A DNA stretch of 64,000 nucleotides, taken from NCBI GenBank assembly GCA_902496665.1, contig CABVBU010000007.1:42065-106064 (forward strand), read 5' to 3'. This stretch comes from an uncultured Clostridium sp. Lineage in GTDB: Bacteria > Bacillota > Clostridia > Lachnospirales > Lachnospiraceae. Numbering within the stretch: the first letter of the stretch is position 1; the number at the start of each line of letters is the position of its first letter. This document shows, in pieces, positions 24,137 through 32,357 of this stretch. The notes beneath the pieces are model-generated. The model did not search any database. It was not told the DNA's origin and saw only the letters and a list, made by a program, of their open reading frames with translations. Made by a program: the position numbers and the translations under genes.

Positions 24137-24595
24137 TTAGTACAATTTGCCGGTAAGTACCGCTAAAAGGATTCCCAGAACTGCTCCCGCGACTACCTGG
24201 AGCGGCGTGTGCCCCACATATTCTTTCAGTTTTTCCTGGAGAAAAACTCCATCTAAATTCAGAATATTCTCGAAGAAAACGCTGTTCAACAGCTTGGCCT
24301 GCTTTCCGGTCTCCCTCCTTACGCCCATCGCGTCATACATTACGATCATCGCGAGAACAAAGCTGATGGCAAACTCAAAGCTACCAACCCCGTACTTCAT
24401 TCCGGATGCCGTCGTCAGCGCGCAGACCGTAGCCGAGTGGGAGCTCGGCATTCCGCCGGACCCGAAGACCCGCTCCGGGTTGAAAGACTTATTGATCACC
24501 ATGTCGATCACCGTCTTTAAAAACTGCGCTACCGTCCATCCGAGCACCGCGCTGATCAGGATCTGGTTTCCCAGAAGTTCATTCCACATTGTCAT
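24137..24595 (-). CDS. Divergent PAP2-family (DUF212) membrane protein
   Basis: 152 residues with about four membrane segments. The signature GGMPSSHSATVCALTTASG near residue 47, the segment YDAMGVRRETGKQAKLLN near residue 87 and GHTPLQVVAGAVLG near residue 128 are those of PF02681 (DUF212, 'divergent PAP2'). The family is related to acid phosphatase/vanadium haloperoxidase membrane proteins and keeps the SSHSA and GHTP histidines. It may dephosphorylate a lipid-linked or prenyl phosphate; the substrate is unknown. GAGGA lies just upstream of the start. It is on the same strand as glgA, 36 nt downstream, so probably co-transcribed with it. Confidence 0.85.
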   Translation of the reverse strand: MTMWNELLGNQILISAVLGWTVAQFLKTVIDMVINKSFNPERVFGSGGMPSSHSATVCALTTASGMKYGVGSFEFAISFVLAMIVMYDAMGVRRETGKQAKLLNSVFFENILNLDGVFLQEKLKEYVGHTPLQVVAGAVLGILLAVLTGKLY

Positions 24596-24631
24596 GTTTT
24601 CCTCTTTATTATGTCAGATTTTCCGGACTCT

Positions 24632-26077
24632 TTAGTATCCGATCAGCCAGTCATATAATTCCTGATATTTTCCGGCCGAGGCTTTCCAGGAAAAGTCCAC
24701 CGCCATCGCCCGGTCAACAATCTTATTCCATTCCCGCTTCTTATCGTAGTAAATATGCTTCGCGTAGCGGATAATATTCAACATCTCGTGGGCATTGTAG
24801 TTTGCGAAGGAGAATCCTGTTCCTGTTCCCTCGAACTCATTGTACGGCCATACCGTATCCTTTAAGCCGCCTGTCTCACGGACGATCGGCACGGTTCCAT
24901 AGCGGAGCGCCATGAGCTGGCTCAATCCGCATGGCTCGAATAAGGATGGCATCAGGAACGCGTCGCAGGCTGCGTAGATCTTGTGGGACAGCGGCTCGGA
25001 GTAGTATATCTGCGCCGATACGCGGTCATGATATTTCCAATCGTAATGGCGGAACATATTCTCATAGTTTTCGTCTCCAGTTCCAAGAACGACCAGCTGC
25101 ACATCATCCGTACAGATCTCGTCCATCACGCACTGGATCAGGTCAAGGCCTTTCTGGCTCGTGAGTCTTGAGACAATGCCGATCATGAACTTCCTGTCAT
25201 CTTTTGCGAGACCAAGCTCTTCCTGGAGCGCACGTTTATTTTTGACTTTTTCTTTTCGGAAATTCCGCGCGTTGTAATTCTGTACGATATCCGGATCTGT
25301 CTCCGGGTTGAAGACATCATAGTCGATACCGTTTACGATTCCTCGGAGATCATTGGCGCGGGCCCGCATCAGACCGTCGAGACCTTCCCCGTAAAACGGG
25401 GTCTTGATCTCCTCTGCGTAGGTGTTGCTGACCGTCGTGATCGCGTCGGCATACACAAGACCGCCCTTCAGCATATTTCCGTCTTTGTATGCCTCTAACT
25501 TATCCGGTGTAAAGAAGTAGTCCGGGAGTCCCGAGAATCTCTGGATCGTCTTTACATCCCACACGCCCTGGAATTTCAGGTTATGGATCGTCATGACGGA
25601 CTTGATTCCGTGGAAGAACTCTCCCTCTCCAAATCTTCCCTTTAAATATACAGGGATCAGTCCGGTCTGCCAGTCGTGGCAGTGGATCACATCCGGTTTC
25701 CATCCGATCACAGGAAGCGCAGATAACGCTGCCTGGGAGAAGAATGAGAATTTTTCCAGGTCATAATACCAATCACCATATGGCTTATCGCCCCAGAAAT
25801 AGCTCTCGTTATCGATAAAATAGAAGGTGATTCCTTCATATACATATTCAAGGATTCCGACATAACGGCTCTGTCCCAGATAATCCATATAGAAATGATT
25901 CACATAAGTAAGGTTGCTCAAAAATTTATCTTTGATGCAGAGATACTTCGGAATCATGACCCGCACATCAAAATATTCTTTATCAAAACATTTCGGTAAG
26001 GATCCCACAACATCGGCAAGTCCGCCTGTCTTGATAAAAGGTACAGCCTCGGAAGCGACAAACAATATTTTCTTCAT
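24632..26077 (-). CDS. glgA: Glycogen synthase (ADP-glucose type)
   Basis: 481 residues from ATG at 26077. The open frame extends 29 codons further, but GGAAGGAT sits before this ATG and the family N-terminus MKKILFVASEAVPFIKTGGL begins exactly here. It is a GT5 glycosyltransferase that adds glucose from ADP-glucose to alpha-1,4 glucan. KTGGLADVVGSLP holds the ADP-glucose-binding Lys. RLTSQKGLDLI near residue 305 and PSLFEPCGLSQLMALRYG near residue 380, with the catalytic Glu, are in the C-terminal domain. No other glycogen gene (glgC, glgB, glgP) is in the window. It is probably co-transcribed with the DUF212 gene. Confidence 0.95.
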   Translation of the reverse strand: MKKILFVASEAVPFIKTGGLADVVGSLPKCFDKEYFDVRVMIPKYLCIKDKFLSNLTYVNHFYMDYLGQSRYVGILEYVYEGITFYFIDNESYFWGDKPYGDWYYDLEKFSFFSQAALSALPVIGWKPDVIHCHDWQTGLIPVYLKGRFGEGEFFHGIKSVMTIHNLKFQGVWDVKTIQRFSGLPDYFFTPDKLEAYKDGNMLKGGLVYADAITTVSNTYAEEIKTPFYGEGLDGLMRARANDLRGIVNGIDYDVFNPETDPDIVQNYNARNFRKEKVKNKRALQEELGLAKDDRKFMIGIVSRLTSQKGLDLIQCVMDEICTDDVQLVVLGTGDENYENMFRHYDWKYHDRVSAQIYYSEPLSHKIYAACDAFLMPSLFEPCGLSQLMALRYGTVPIVRETGGLKDTVWPYNEFEGTGTGFSFANYNAHEMLNIIRYAKHIYYDKKREWNKIVDRAMAVDFSWKASAGKYQELYDWLIGY

Positions 26078-26209
26078 GATAACCCATCCTTCCACTTTTT
26101 GCTCCATGGCAGGGAAAATTCCGCAAAAATGCCATGCCCCGCTATTAGATTCAGTATAACACATCCCTCGGAAATTAGAAAGTGGGTCTTTTTGCTTTTT
26201 TCAGATTTT

Positions 26210-27019
26210 TCAGATACGTTTGTAATCCAGTCGGATTTTGTCTGCAATCAATGCAATAAATTCAGAATTCGTCGGTTTTCCCTTGCCGCCGTTCACCGTG
26301 TATCCGAAGAGGCTGTTCAGGGTATCAAGCTCTCCTCTCCCCCAGGCAACCTCGATAGCATGGCGGATGGCACGCTCCACGCGGCTCGGTGTCGTCTTGT
26401 GGGTCTTCGCGATGGTCGGATAGAGGATCTTCGTGACAGAGGACAGCATCTCTGTATCCCGGACGGACATGATGATGGCATCTCTCAGATACTGGTATCC
26501 TTTAATATGGGCCGGAATTCCGATCTCATGCAGCATCTGTGTCACATCCGTCTCCAGATTCTGTTCCATATAGGTCTCTTTATCAAGATACGGCTGTACC
26601 TTCTTCACATCCGTATGTACCGCACCTGCCGCTTTTATCCGACCGCGACAGACTCTGTGGATCTTATCCAGAATAACGTCCCTGTTGAACGGCTTCATAA
26701 TATAATAATTGGCTCCGAGACGGAACGCGTCCTCTGTCACATCCTGGCTGCTGGCCGCCGTCACCATGATGAAGGACGGGTGGTTCTTCATCTGCGTGTT
26801 GTTTTTTACTTTTTCCATGACAGAAATTCCGTCAAGTCTCGGCATGATCACATCCATGAGAACAATATCCGGATTTGTCCGGACGATCATATTGTAGGCG
26901 TCCTCGCCATTATCTGCCTTTCCGACTACATGGATCCCATCCTCCTTCTCCAGAATTTCGTCAAGTAAATTCAAAGTCTGTCTGTTGTCATCCGCAATTG
27001 CGATCGATAATTCTGCCAT
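26210..27019 (-). CDS. spo0A: Stage 0 sporulation protein A (response regulator)
   Basis: 269 residues from ATG at 27019, with AGGAGG 6-7 nt upstream; the frame opens seven codons earlier without support. It is the master regulator of sporulation entry. The receiver domain at residues 1-125 has IAIADDN acidic pocket, phospho-acceptor Asp in DIVLMDVIMPRLDG and KPF lysine. The C-terminal effector domain carries the Spo0A recognition helix (SSVTKILYPTIAKTHKTTPS then RVERAIRHAIEVAW). Presence implies a spore-forming lineage. In clostridia spo0A usually follows spoIVB; here no spoIVB lies upstream, only the DUF815 gene beyond a terminator. The promoter contains a 0A box. Confidence 0.97.
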   Translation of the reverse strand: MAELSIAIADDNRQTLNLLDEILEKEDGIHVVGKADNGEDAYNMIVRTNPDIVLMDVIMPRLDGISVMEKVKNNTQMKNHPSFIMVTAASSQDVTEDAFRLGANYYIMKPFNRDVILDKIHRVCRGRIKAAGAVHTDVKKVQPYLDKETYMEQNLETDVTQMLHEIGIPAHIKGYQYLRDAIIMSVRDTEMLSSVTKILYPTIAKTHKTTPSRVERAIRHAIEVAWGRGELDTLNSLFGYTVNGGKGKPTNSEFIALIADKIRLDYKRI

Positions 27020-27129
27020 AGCACTCCTCCTGTCACACACAAAGTTTCTTTTTCAATCATTTTCCCTATTCTGACCGATCCTCTGACATGATATTTTTCT
27101 TTTTGAAGATTCCCAGTAAGAATACAGAG

Positions 27130-27164
27130 ATTATAATCTTGCGTCCATGTCGAATCCAAGTCAA
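27130..27164 (-). promoter_or_regulatory. spo0A promoter region with a 0A box
   Basis: Minus strand TATAAT (27130-27135) with TTGGAT 18 nt upstream (27154-27159) as best -35. A perfect 0A box TGTCGAA stands at 27148-27154 on the plus strand, inside the spacer. Self-control of spo0A is known in Bacillus; here it is inferred. Confidence 0.55.
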
Positions 27165-27315
27165 AACAGGTGTATTATTGCCTTAATTGTTCGGGATTTT
27201 TCGCCATTTTACGCGTTTTGCATCTGTTTTTAACGCTCTTTCTATTCTTCTTAATATTCCTTAGCGGCGGGATCTGTCTTTTTTTCCACTGGGGGCGACT
27301 GTGTTCCGTCTGAAA

Positions 27316-27352
27316 GCAAAAGACCCCTGACATGTCTCCACGCCAGGGATCT
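27316..27352 (-). terminator. Terminator of the DUF815 ATPase gene
   Basis: AGATCCCTG pairs with CAGGGGTCT around a 14-nt loop, followed by TTTTGCTTT on the minus strand. The rest of 27165-27315 is AT-rich and holds no gene that I can support. Confidence 0.8.
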
Positions 27353-27394
27353 TCCATTTGTCCGATGTATCCTCGGAATTTTTTTGCTCCTGAT

Positions 27395-28708
27395 TTATTT
27401 GATCGTAAGCAGATAATTCGCGAACTGCTGCGCCGTACGGCCGGAAAGTCCACCGCCGCGCATCTCGAAACGGTTCGCCTCGTAGCAGATCTCCTCATCA
27501 GTCATAACCTCCGGAGTGATGCCCGCGCGTCTCGCGAGAGCCACTGCCATCTCGTTGAACCCTTCCTTGTTCGGCTTCGCGTAAAAGATAGAAAGGCCGA
27601 AGCGGTTGACCAGGGAGAGCTTCTCCTCCATGGTGTCGGAGCGGTGCAGATCCTCGCTGTGCTCCATGTCCTCTCTGTCCTTCCACGTCTCCTTGATGAG
27701 GTGACGGCGGTTGGATGTGGCATAGATCAGCACGTTGTCCGGCTTTGTCTCGACGCCGCCCTCGATAACAGCCTTTAAGAACTTGTACTCGATCTCAAAT
27801 TCCTCGAAGGAGAGATCGTCCATGTAGATAATGAACTTGTAGTTACGGTTCTTGATCTGGGCGATGATCGTGGAAAGATCCTTAAACTGATGCTTGTAGA
27901 TCTCGATCATGCGCAGGCCCTGGGGGTAGAACTGGTTGACGATGGCCTTGATGCTGGTGGATTTACCGGTACCGCTGTCGCCGAATAACAGCACGTTGTT
28001 CGCCGCTTTTCCGTCACAGAACGCCTGGGTGTTCTCCACGAGCTTCTTCTTCTGGAGCTCGTAGCCGATGAGGTCATCCAGCATAACGGTATCCATGTTG
28101 TTGATCGGCAGGAAGCGGATGGAGCCGTCCTTGTTCTCAGCAATGCGGAATGCCTTATTGAGTCCGAACATGCCGACACCGTAATCTTTGTAGAACTCCG
28201 TCACATACTGGAAGAAATCCGCGCCTGACTCGGCCGTCTCAAGCTTCTCGCTTAAGGTTCTCACTTTCTCGCTGACATTTTTATTGTACATCAGCTCTTT
28301 TTTGCGGATTGCCTGGTAGTGGGTCAGCTGGGTGAAGCAGTCGATGGAGAGTTCTTTCTCCAGCCAGGAAAAGTCGTAATCGAACAGCTCCTTGAACATG
28401 TCGAAATCGTGGGTCACAAAGTTGTTGACCGTTCCCTCCTGAGCTCCCATCTTCTCACAGACGAGGCTGAATGGATTCTCATTCGTGATCAGGAGGAATG
28501 TCAGGTAGTTGTGCCATAAGTTCTTGTCAAAAGCGTAATCTGTGGCAACCGTCAGAAGTTTCTTCACCTGGTGGAAAACGCGGCCTCTGAGCGCCGCCTT
28601 CGTCTCTGTCCCATCTTTCAGTTTCTCACAGATATCCGCAAGCTGCCAGAGGATCGAGTCTTCCGGCAGGCTGCCGTATACGAGCAGGTTTGATACGATC
28701 TCGTTCAT
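27395..28708 (-). CDS. DUF815 family AAA ATPase
   Basis: 437 residues from ATG at 28708 (AGAGGAAA upstream; an in-frame ATG 14 codons earlier lacks a ribosome site). N-terminal helical region (residues 1-185) of unknown fold, then an AAA module: Walker A LLFGDSGTGKSTSIKAI near residue 240, Walker B IIYMDDLSFEEFE near residue 292, sensor region LIYATSNRRHLI near residue 330. This layout is DUF815 (PF05673), an uncharacterised ATPase family widespread in Clostridia, sometimes compared with helicase-loader or MoxR-like ATPases. It is cytosolic. Neighbours are separated by terminators, so context gives no hint of function. Confidence 0.85.
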   Translation of the reverse strand: MNEIVSNLLVYGSLPEDSILWQLADICEKLKDGTETKAALRGRVFHQVKKLLTVATDYAFDKNLWHNYLTFLLITNENPFSLVCEKMGAQEGTVNNFVTHDFDMFKELFDYDFSWLEKELSIDCFTQLTHYQAIRKKELMYNKNVSEKVRTLSEKLETAESGADFFQYVTEFYKDYGVGMFGLNKAFRIAENKDGSIRFLPINNMDTVMLDDLIGYELQKKKLVENTQAFCDGKAANNVLLFGDSGTGKSTSIKAIVNQFYPQGLRMIEIYKHQFKDLSTIIAQIKNRNYKFIIYMDDLSFEEFEIEYKFLKAVIEGGVETKPDNVLIYATSNRRHLIKETWKDREDMEHSEDLHRSDTMEEKLSLVNRFGLSIFYAKPNKEGFNEMAVALARRAGITPEVMTDEEICYEANRFEMRGGGLSGRTAQQFANYLLTIK

Positions 28709-28794
28709 ATAGTTTCCTCTCTTTCCGGGAATTTTTCCGAAACCTGGCAACCTTCAGAAACTGCCGTATGGCATTTTCCGTCGGATACCTGGCA

Positions 28795-28834
28795 AAAAGG
28801 CGGCGCAGCTTCCAAAATAAGCCCGCCGCCTTTT
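28795..28834 (-). terminator. ilv operon terminator
   Basis: AAAAGGCGGCG pairs with CGCCGCCTTTT around an 18-nt loop; symmetrical, so also active on the plus strand. It stands 92 nt after the ilvD stop. Confidence 0.85.
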
Positions 28835-28845
28835 ATATATCATGC

Positions 28846-28923
28846 GATACCAGGTCCCAAGGTCAAAAAGCCTTTTGCAAGCAAGCTTGCCAAAGGCCTT
28901 CCGACCTTTTGACCCTAGGTATC
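28846..28923. repeat. 78-bp imperfect palindrome after ilvD
   Basis: The ends GATACC/GGTATC pair, followed by AAGGTCAAAA against TTTTGACC-like segments and an inner GCAAGC/GCTTGC core. As RNA it would be one long hairpin directly after the ilvD stop and before the terminator. It looks like a dispersed intergenic repeat, but only this copy is in the window. Confidence 0.55.
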
Positions 28924-28926
28924 AAA

Positions 28927-30573
28927 TTACTCTACGATAGCACCCTTATCCGCAGAGGATACGTTCTTCGCATAGCGCTTTAAGTATCCTGTCAGCTTCT
29001 TCGGCTCGCGGATCTTCATGGTCTTCTTTCTCTCTTCCATCTCTTCATCGGAAACAAGCAGCTTTAAGCTGTAGTTCGGGATGTCGATCGCGATCTTGTC
29101 GCCGTCTTTGATGTAAGCGATCGGGCCGCCTGCAGCTGCCTCCGGGGAGATATGTCCGATAGCTGCACCGCAAGATGCGCCGGAGAAACGTCCATCTGTA
29201 AGAAGAGCAACGGTTGTGTCAAGCTTCATACCAACGATCGCGGATGTCGGAGAAAGCATTTCTCTCATTCCCGGGCCGCCTGCCGGTCCCTCATAACGGA
29301 TGACAACGATGTCGCCCGGAACGATCTTTCCAGCGTAGATCGCTGCGATCGCTTCTTCCTCGGAATCAAAGCACTTTGCGGTACCTGTGTTGACTAACAT
29401 CTCCGGTTTTACAGCGGAACGCTTTACGATCGCGCCGTTCGGAGCCAGGTTTCCGAAAAGAACGGCAAGTCCGCCGGTCTTTGTGTATGGATTGTCTAAC
29501 GGACGGATCACTTCCGGATTACGGTTTACGGCACGGGCAACGTTCTCAGCAACAGTCTTTCCTGTTACAGTCTTGCAGTCGCCGTGGATCATACCGGCAT
29601 CGAGAAGTTCTTTTAATACTGCGGAGATTCCGCCTGCTTCCAGGAGATCCTGCATGTGGTGATGTCCTGCCGGTGCGAGGTGGCACAGGTTCGGAGTCTT
29701 CTCACTGATCGCGTTGATCATGTGAAGATCAAGAGTGATATCAGCCTCATGGGCGATTGCAAGAAGATGAAGCGCGGAGTTTGTGGAACATCCGAGAGCC
29801 ATATCGGTTGTTAAAGCGTTCTCGAATGCTGCCGGTGTGATGATGTCGCGCGGACGAACATCGTCAGCTAAGAGTTTCATAACCTGCATACCTGCAGTCT
29901 TTGCGAGACGGACACGCTCAGCGTATACAGCCGGGATCGTACCATTTCCCGGAAGGCCGAGGCCAAGAACCTCTGTTAAGCAATTCATGGAGTTTGCCGT
30001 GAACATACCAGAACAGGAACCGCAGCCCGGGCAGGAGCTTCCCTCGATCTCCGCGAGTTCTTCGTCGTTGATAAGATTTGCTTTTCTGGCTCCAACTGCC
30101 TCGAATACAGTATTTAAATCTCTCTGGTTGATGGAGAGCATTGGACCGCCGGATACGAAGATACACGGAAGGTTCAGACGCATTGCTGCCATTAACATAC
30201 CCGGAACGATCTTATCACAGTTCGGGATGAATACGAGTGCGTCGAAGCAGTGTGCCTTTACCATACATTCGATGGTATCTGCGATCAGCTCACGGGAGCT
30301 TAAAGAGAAGTGCATTCCATCATGGCCCATGGCGATACCATCGCAGACACCGATGGTATTGAACTCCATCGGAGTTCCACCTGCTGCAAGGACTCCGTCC
30401 TTTACGGCACGGGCGATGGTCTGTAAGTGCATATGTCCCGGTGCTACTTCATTGAAAGAGTTTACAACGCCGATAAACGGGCGGCGCATCTGCTCGTCGT
30501 TATATCCATCTGCCTTTAAAAGGGAACGGTGCGGCGCATGCTCTACGCCAGCTTTTACTTTATCTGAATTCAT
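28927..30573 (-). CDS. ilvD: Dihydroxy-acid dehydratase
   Basis: 548 residues from ATG at 30573, with AAGGAG 8 nt upstream; the frame opens 30 codons earlier without support. It dehydrates 2,3-dihydroxy-isovalerate and -methylvalerate to the 2-oxo acids of valine and isoleucine, using an Fe-S cluster. Cluster cysteines are visible in IPNCDKIVPGM near residue 94 and SSCPGCGSCSGMFTANSMN near residue 165; GRFSGASCGAAIGHISPEA near residue 465 holds active-site residues. It is the last gene of the ilv operon. A 212-nt structured gap separates it from ilvC, so its expression may be tuned separately. Confidence 0.96.
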   Translation of the reverse strand: MNSDKVKAGVEHAPHRSLLKADGYNDEQMRRPFIGVVNSFNEVAPGHMHLQTIARAVKDGVLAAGGTPMEFNTIGVCDGIAMGHDGMHFSLSSRELIADTIECMVKAHCFDALVFIPNCDKIVPGMLMAAMRLNLPCIFVSGGPMLSINQRDLNTVFEAVGARKANLINDEELAEIEGSSCPGCGSCSGMFTANSMNCLTEVLGLGLPGNGTIPAVYAERVRLAKTAGMQVMKLLADDVRPRDIITPAAFENALTTDMALGCSTNSALHLLAIAHEADITLDLHMINAISEKTPNLCHLAPAGHHHMQDLLEAGGISAVLKELLDAGMIHGDCKTVTGKTVAENVARAVNRNPEVIRPLDNPYTKTGGLAVLFGNLAPNGAIVKRSAVKPEMLVNTGTAKCFDSEEEAIAAIYAGKIVPGDIVVIRYEGPAGGPGMREMLSPTSAIVGMKLDTTVALLTDGRFSGASCGAAIGHISPEAAAGGPIAYIKDGDKIAIDIPNYSLKLLVSDEEMEERKKTMKIREPKKLTGYLKRYAKNVSSADKGAIVE

Positions 30574-30596
30574 GATTTTTCTCCTTATGAAACCCA

Positions 30597-30749
30597 AAGC
30601 CAGGCGGTGATGCCTGGCCTTGGAATATTTGTAGGGTTTTCTGCCCCGCAGTGGCACACTCACGGACTTGCGTCCGTTCGTGCGCGGGCATTCGCCCTAT
30701 AAAGCCGTCGGCAAAGATTCACTTATGTGCAAGCACAACGTGAATCTTT
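30597..30749 (-). other. Structured ilvC-ilvD intercistronic region
   Basis: Three hairpins in 150 nt. AAAGATTCAC/GTGAATCTTT with inner TGTGC/GCACA (30713-30749). A long nested stem GCCCGC...GCGGGGC enclosing GCAC/GTGC and ACGGAC-GCAA-GTCCGT, a GNRA-type tetraloop (30643-30689). CCAGGC/GCCTGG (30600-30617) lies close to the ilvD ribosome site. No promoter is obvious. It may be an mRNA stabiliser or processing site, an inserted intergenic repeat, or an unknown RNA element. Confidence 0.5.
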
Positions 30750-30785
30750 CCCCGCCGCCTTTGCACTGCTCATTTTCCTACGCGA

Positions 30786-31799
30786 CTATTTCGCCTCGTC
30801 AAGGTTCTGAGCCTGCTTCCAGCCCATCTTTGCTCTTAACTCACGGCCAGTCTTAGCTGCAAGTGTCTCAGCGTGTGCTGCTCTTGCCGCATTGAACATT
30901 GTTCTGCCAACCTGGTTCTCAAGGATCCAGTTCTTAGCGAATGTACCATCCTGGATCTCTGTTAATACCTGCTTCATAGCCTTCTTAGCTTCGTCGCCGA
31001 TGATTCTCTTACCGCTTACGTAATCACCATACTCAGCTGTATCAGAGATGGAGTATCTCATTCCCTCGAAACCAGCGTTGAAGATCAGGTCTACGATTAA
31101 TTTCATCTCATGGATGCACTCGAAGTATGCGTTCTCCGGCTTATAACCAGCCTCAACAAGTGTGTTGAAACCAGCTTCCATTAATGCGCAAACGCCGCCG
31201 CAGAGAACTGCCTGCTCACCGAAGAGGTCTGTCTCTGTCTCTTCCTTAAATGTTGTCTCGAGGATACCGCCTCTTGCTCCGCCGATGCCTGCAGCGTATG
31301 CTTTAGCAACTTCCATGGAGTTTCCGCTCGGATCCTGCTCAACAGCTACGAGACACGGAACACCCTTGCCGCCAACGTACTGGGAACGAACTGTGTGGCC
31401 CGGTCCTTTCGGAGCGATCATGATAACATTAACGTCTGCCGGCGGAACGATCTGTTTGAAGTGGATGTTGAAGCCGTGAGCGAATGCAAGTGTCTTGCCT
31501 GCTGTAAGGTTTGCCTTGATATCGTTCTTGTAGAGAGCTGCCTGCTTCTCATCGTTTACAAGGATCATGATGATATCTGCTGCCTTTACAGCGTCTGCTG
31601 TGAGCATTACTGTGAAACCATCCTCTTTTGCCTTCGCTGCGGACTTGGAGCCCTCGTAAAGACCTACTACTACATCAACACCGGAATCTCTTAAGTTCAG
31701 AGCATGTGCATGACCCTGGGAACCGTAACCGATAACAGCTACTTTCTTTCCGTCAAGAAGTGATAAGTTACAATCTCTCTCATAGTACATTGTTGCCAT
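30786..31799 (-). CDS. ilvC: Ketol-acid reductoisomerase (class I)
   Basis: 337 residues, the short class I form. It isomerises and reduces acetolactate/acetohydroxybutyrate. The Rossmann motif VAVIGYGSQGHAHALNLRDS is near residue 20, AFAHGFNIHF holds the catalytic His near residue 107, and the knotted C-terminal domain has DLFGEQAVLCGG and EMKLIVDLI metal ligands. The cofactor loop reads VGLYEGSKS. It lacks the Arg of classical NADPH enzymes and carries a Glu, so NADH use is possible (inference). AAGGAG precedes the start. It lies 14 nt after ilvN. Confidence 0.96.
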   Translation of the reverse strand: MATMYYERDCNLSLLDGKKVAVIGYGSQGHAHALNLRDSGVDVVVGLYEGSKSAAKAKEDGFTVMLTADAVKAADIIMILVNDEKQAALYKNDIKANLTAGKTLAFAHGFNIHFKQIVPPADVNVIMIAPKGPGHTVRSQYVGGKGVPCLVAVEQDPSGNSMEVAKAYAAGIGGARGGILETTFKEETETDLFGEQAVLCGGVCALMEAGFNTLVEAGYKPENAYFECIHEMKLIVDLIFNAGFEGMRYSISDTAEYGDYVSGKRIIGDEAKKAMKQVLTEIQDGTFAKNWILENQVGRTMFNAARAAHAETLAAKTGRELRAKMGWKQAQNLDEAK

Positions 31800-31813
31800 A
31801 GTTTTTCTTCTCC

Positions 31814-32350
31814 TTATTCTTCATTGTGATCGACACGTAATGTGTTGTCTATTCCTAAACCGATCGCGATCTCTCCCGACCGGCTAAGTTCTAATATACC
31901 AAAATCTCTGACTTTTTCAATAAAAGATTCAACTTTTTTGCTGTCTCCGGTAATTTCGGCTGTCAGATGCTCTTCACCGAAGTCTACGACTTTTCCGCCG
32001 TACTCGTTGATCAGATCCAGTACCTGATGTTTGCTGGAACCTCTGTGGGTTCCTGTCAGGTGCATTTTGATGTACATATGCTGGGCAAATACGGTGTTTT
32101 CCGGCTCTAAAAGCGTTACGGCACGGACATCGATGAGTTTTTCCAGCTGACGGACCACCTGGTCCTTCATATATTCATCTCCTGTGGAGACGATGGTGAT
32201 CCGCGTATAGTTCGGATCAGCAAGCGTACCTGCGGAGATATTATCAATATTATAGCAGCGCTTTGCGTAAAGACCGGCGATGCGGTTTAAAACGCCGAAG
32301 CGGTTGTTTACGATCATGGCGACCGCAAACTTTTCAACTTTGTTTTCCAT
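31814..32350 (-). CDS. ilvN: Acetolactate synthase small (regulatory) subunit, operon copy
   Basis: 178 residues from ATG at 32350, 7 nt after the ilvB stop; the frame opens seven codons earlier inside ilvB. It has an N-terminal ACT domain (MIVNNRFGVLNRIAGLYAKR, residues 12-31, then CYNIDNISAG) and an ALS small-subunit C-domain (KMHLTGTHRGSSKHQVLDL, FGILELSRSGEIAIGLG). It binds valine for feedback and activates IlvB. It is longer than the paralogue at 19497 by a C-terminal tail ending in DHNEE. Confidence 0.95.
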   Translation of the reverse strand: MENKVEKFAVAMIVNNRFGVLNRIAGLYAKRCYNIDNISAGTLADPNYTRITIVSTGDEYMKDQVVRQLEKLIDVRAVTLLEPENTVFAQHMYIKMHLTGTHRGSSKHQVLDLINEYGGKVVDFGEEHLTAEITGDSKKVESFIEKVRDFGILELSRSGEIAIGLGIDNTLRVDHNEE

Positions 32351-32357
32351 GGTCACC

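Noticed and set aside
26099..26968. 289-codon plus-strand frame over spo0A
   Set aside because: Antisense shadow of spo0A and the glgA leader; no recognisable protein.
27175..27498. 107-codon minus-strand frame between spo0A and the DUF815 gene
   Set aside because: It covers the DUF815 terminator and 3' end, and is Arg/Ser/Cys-rich without homology.
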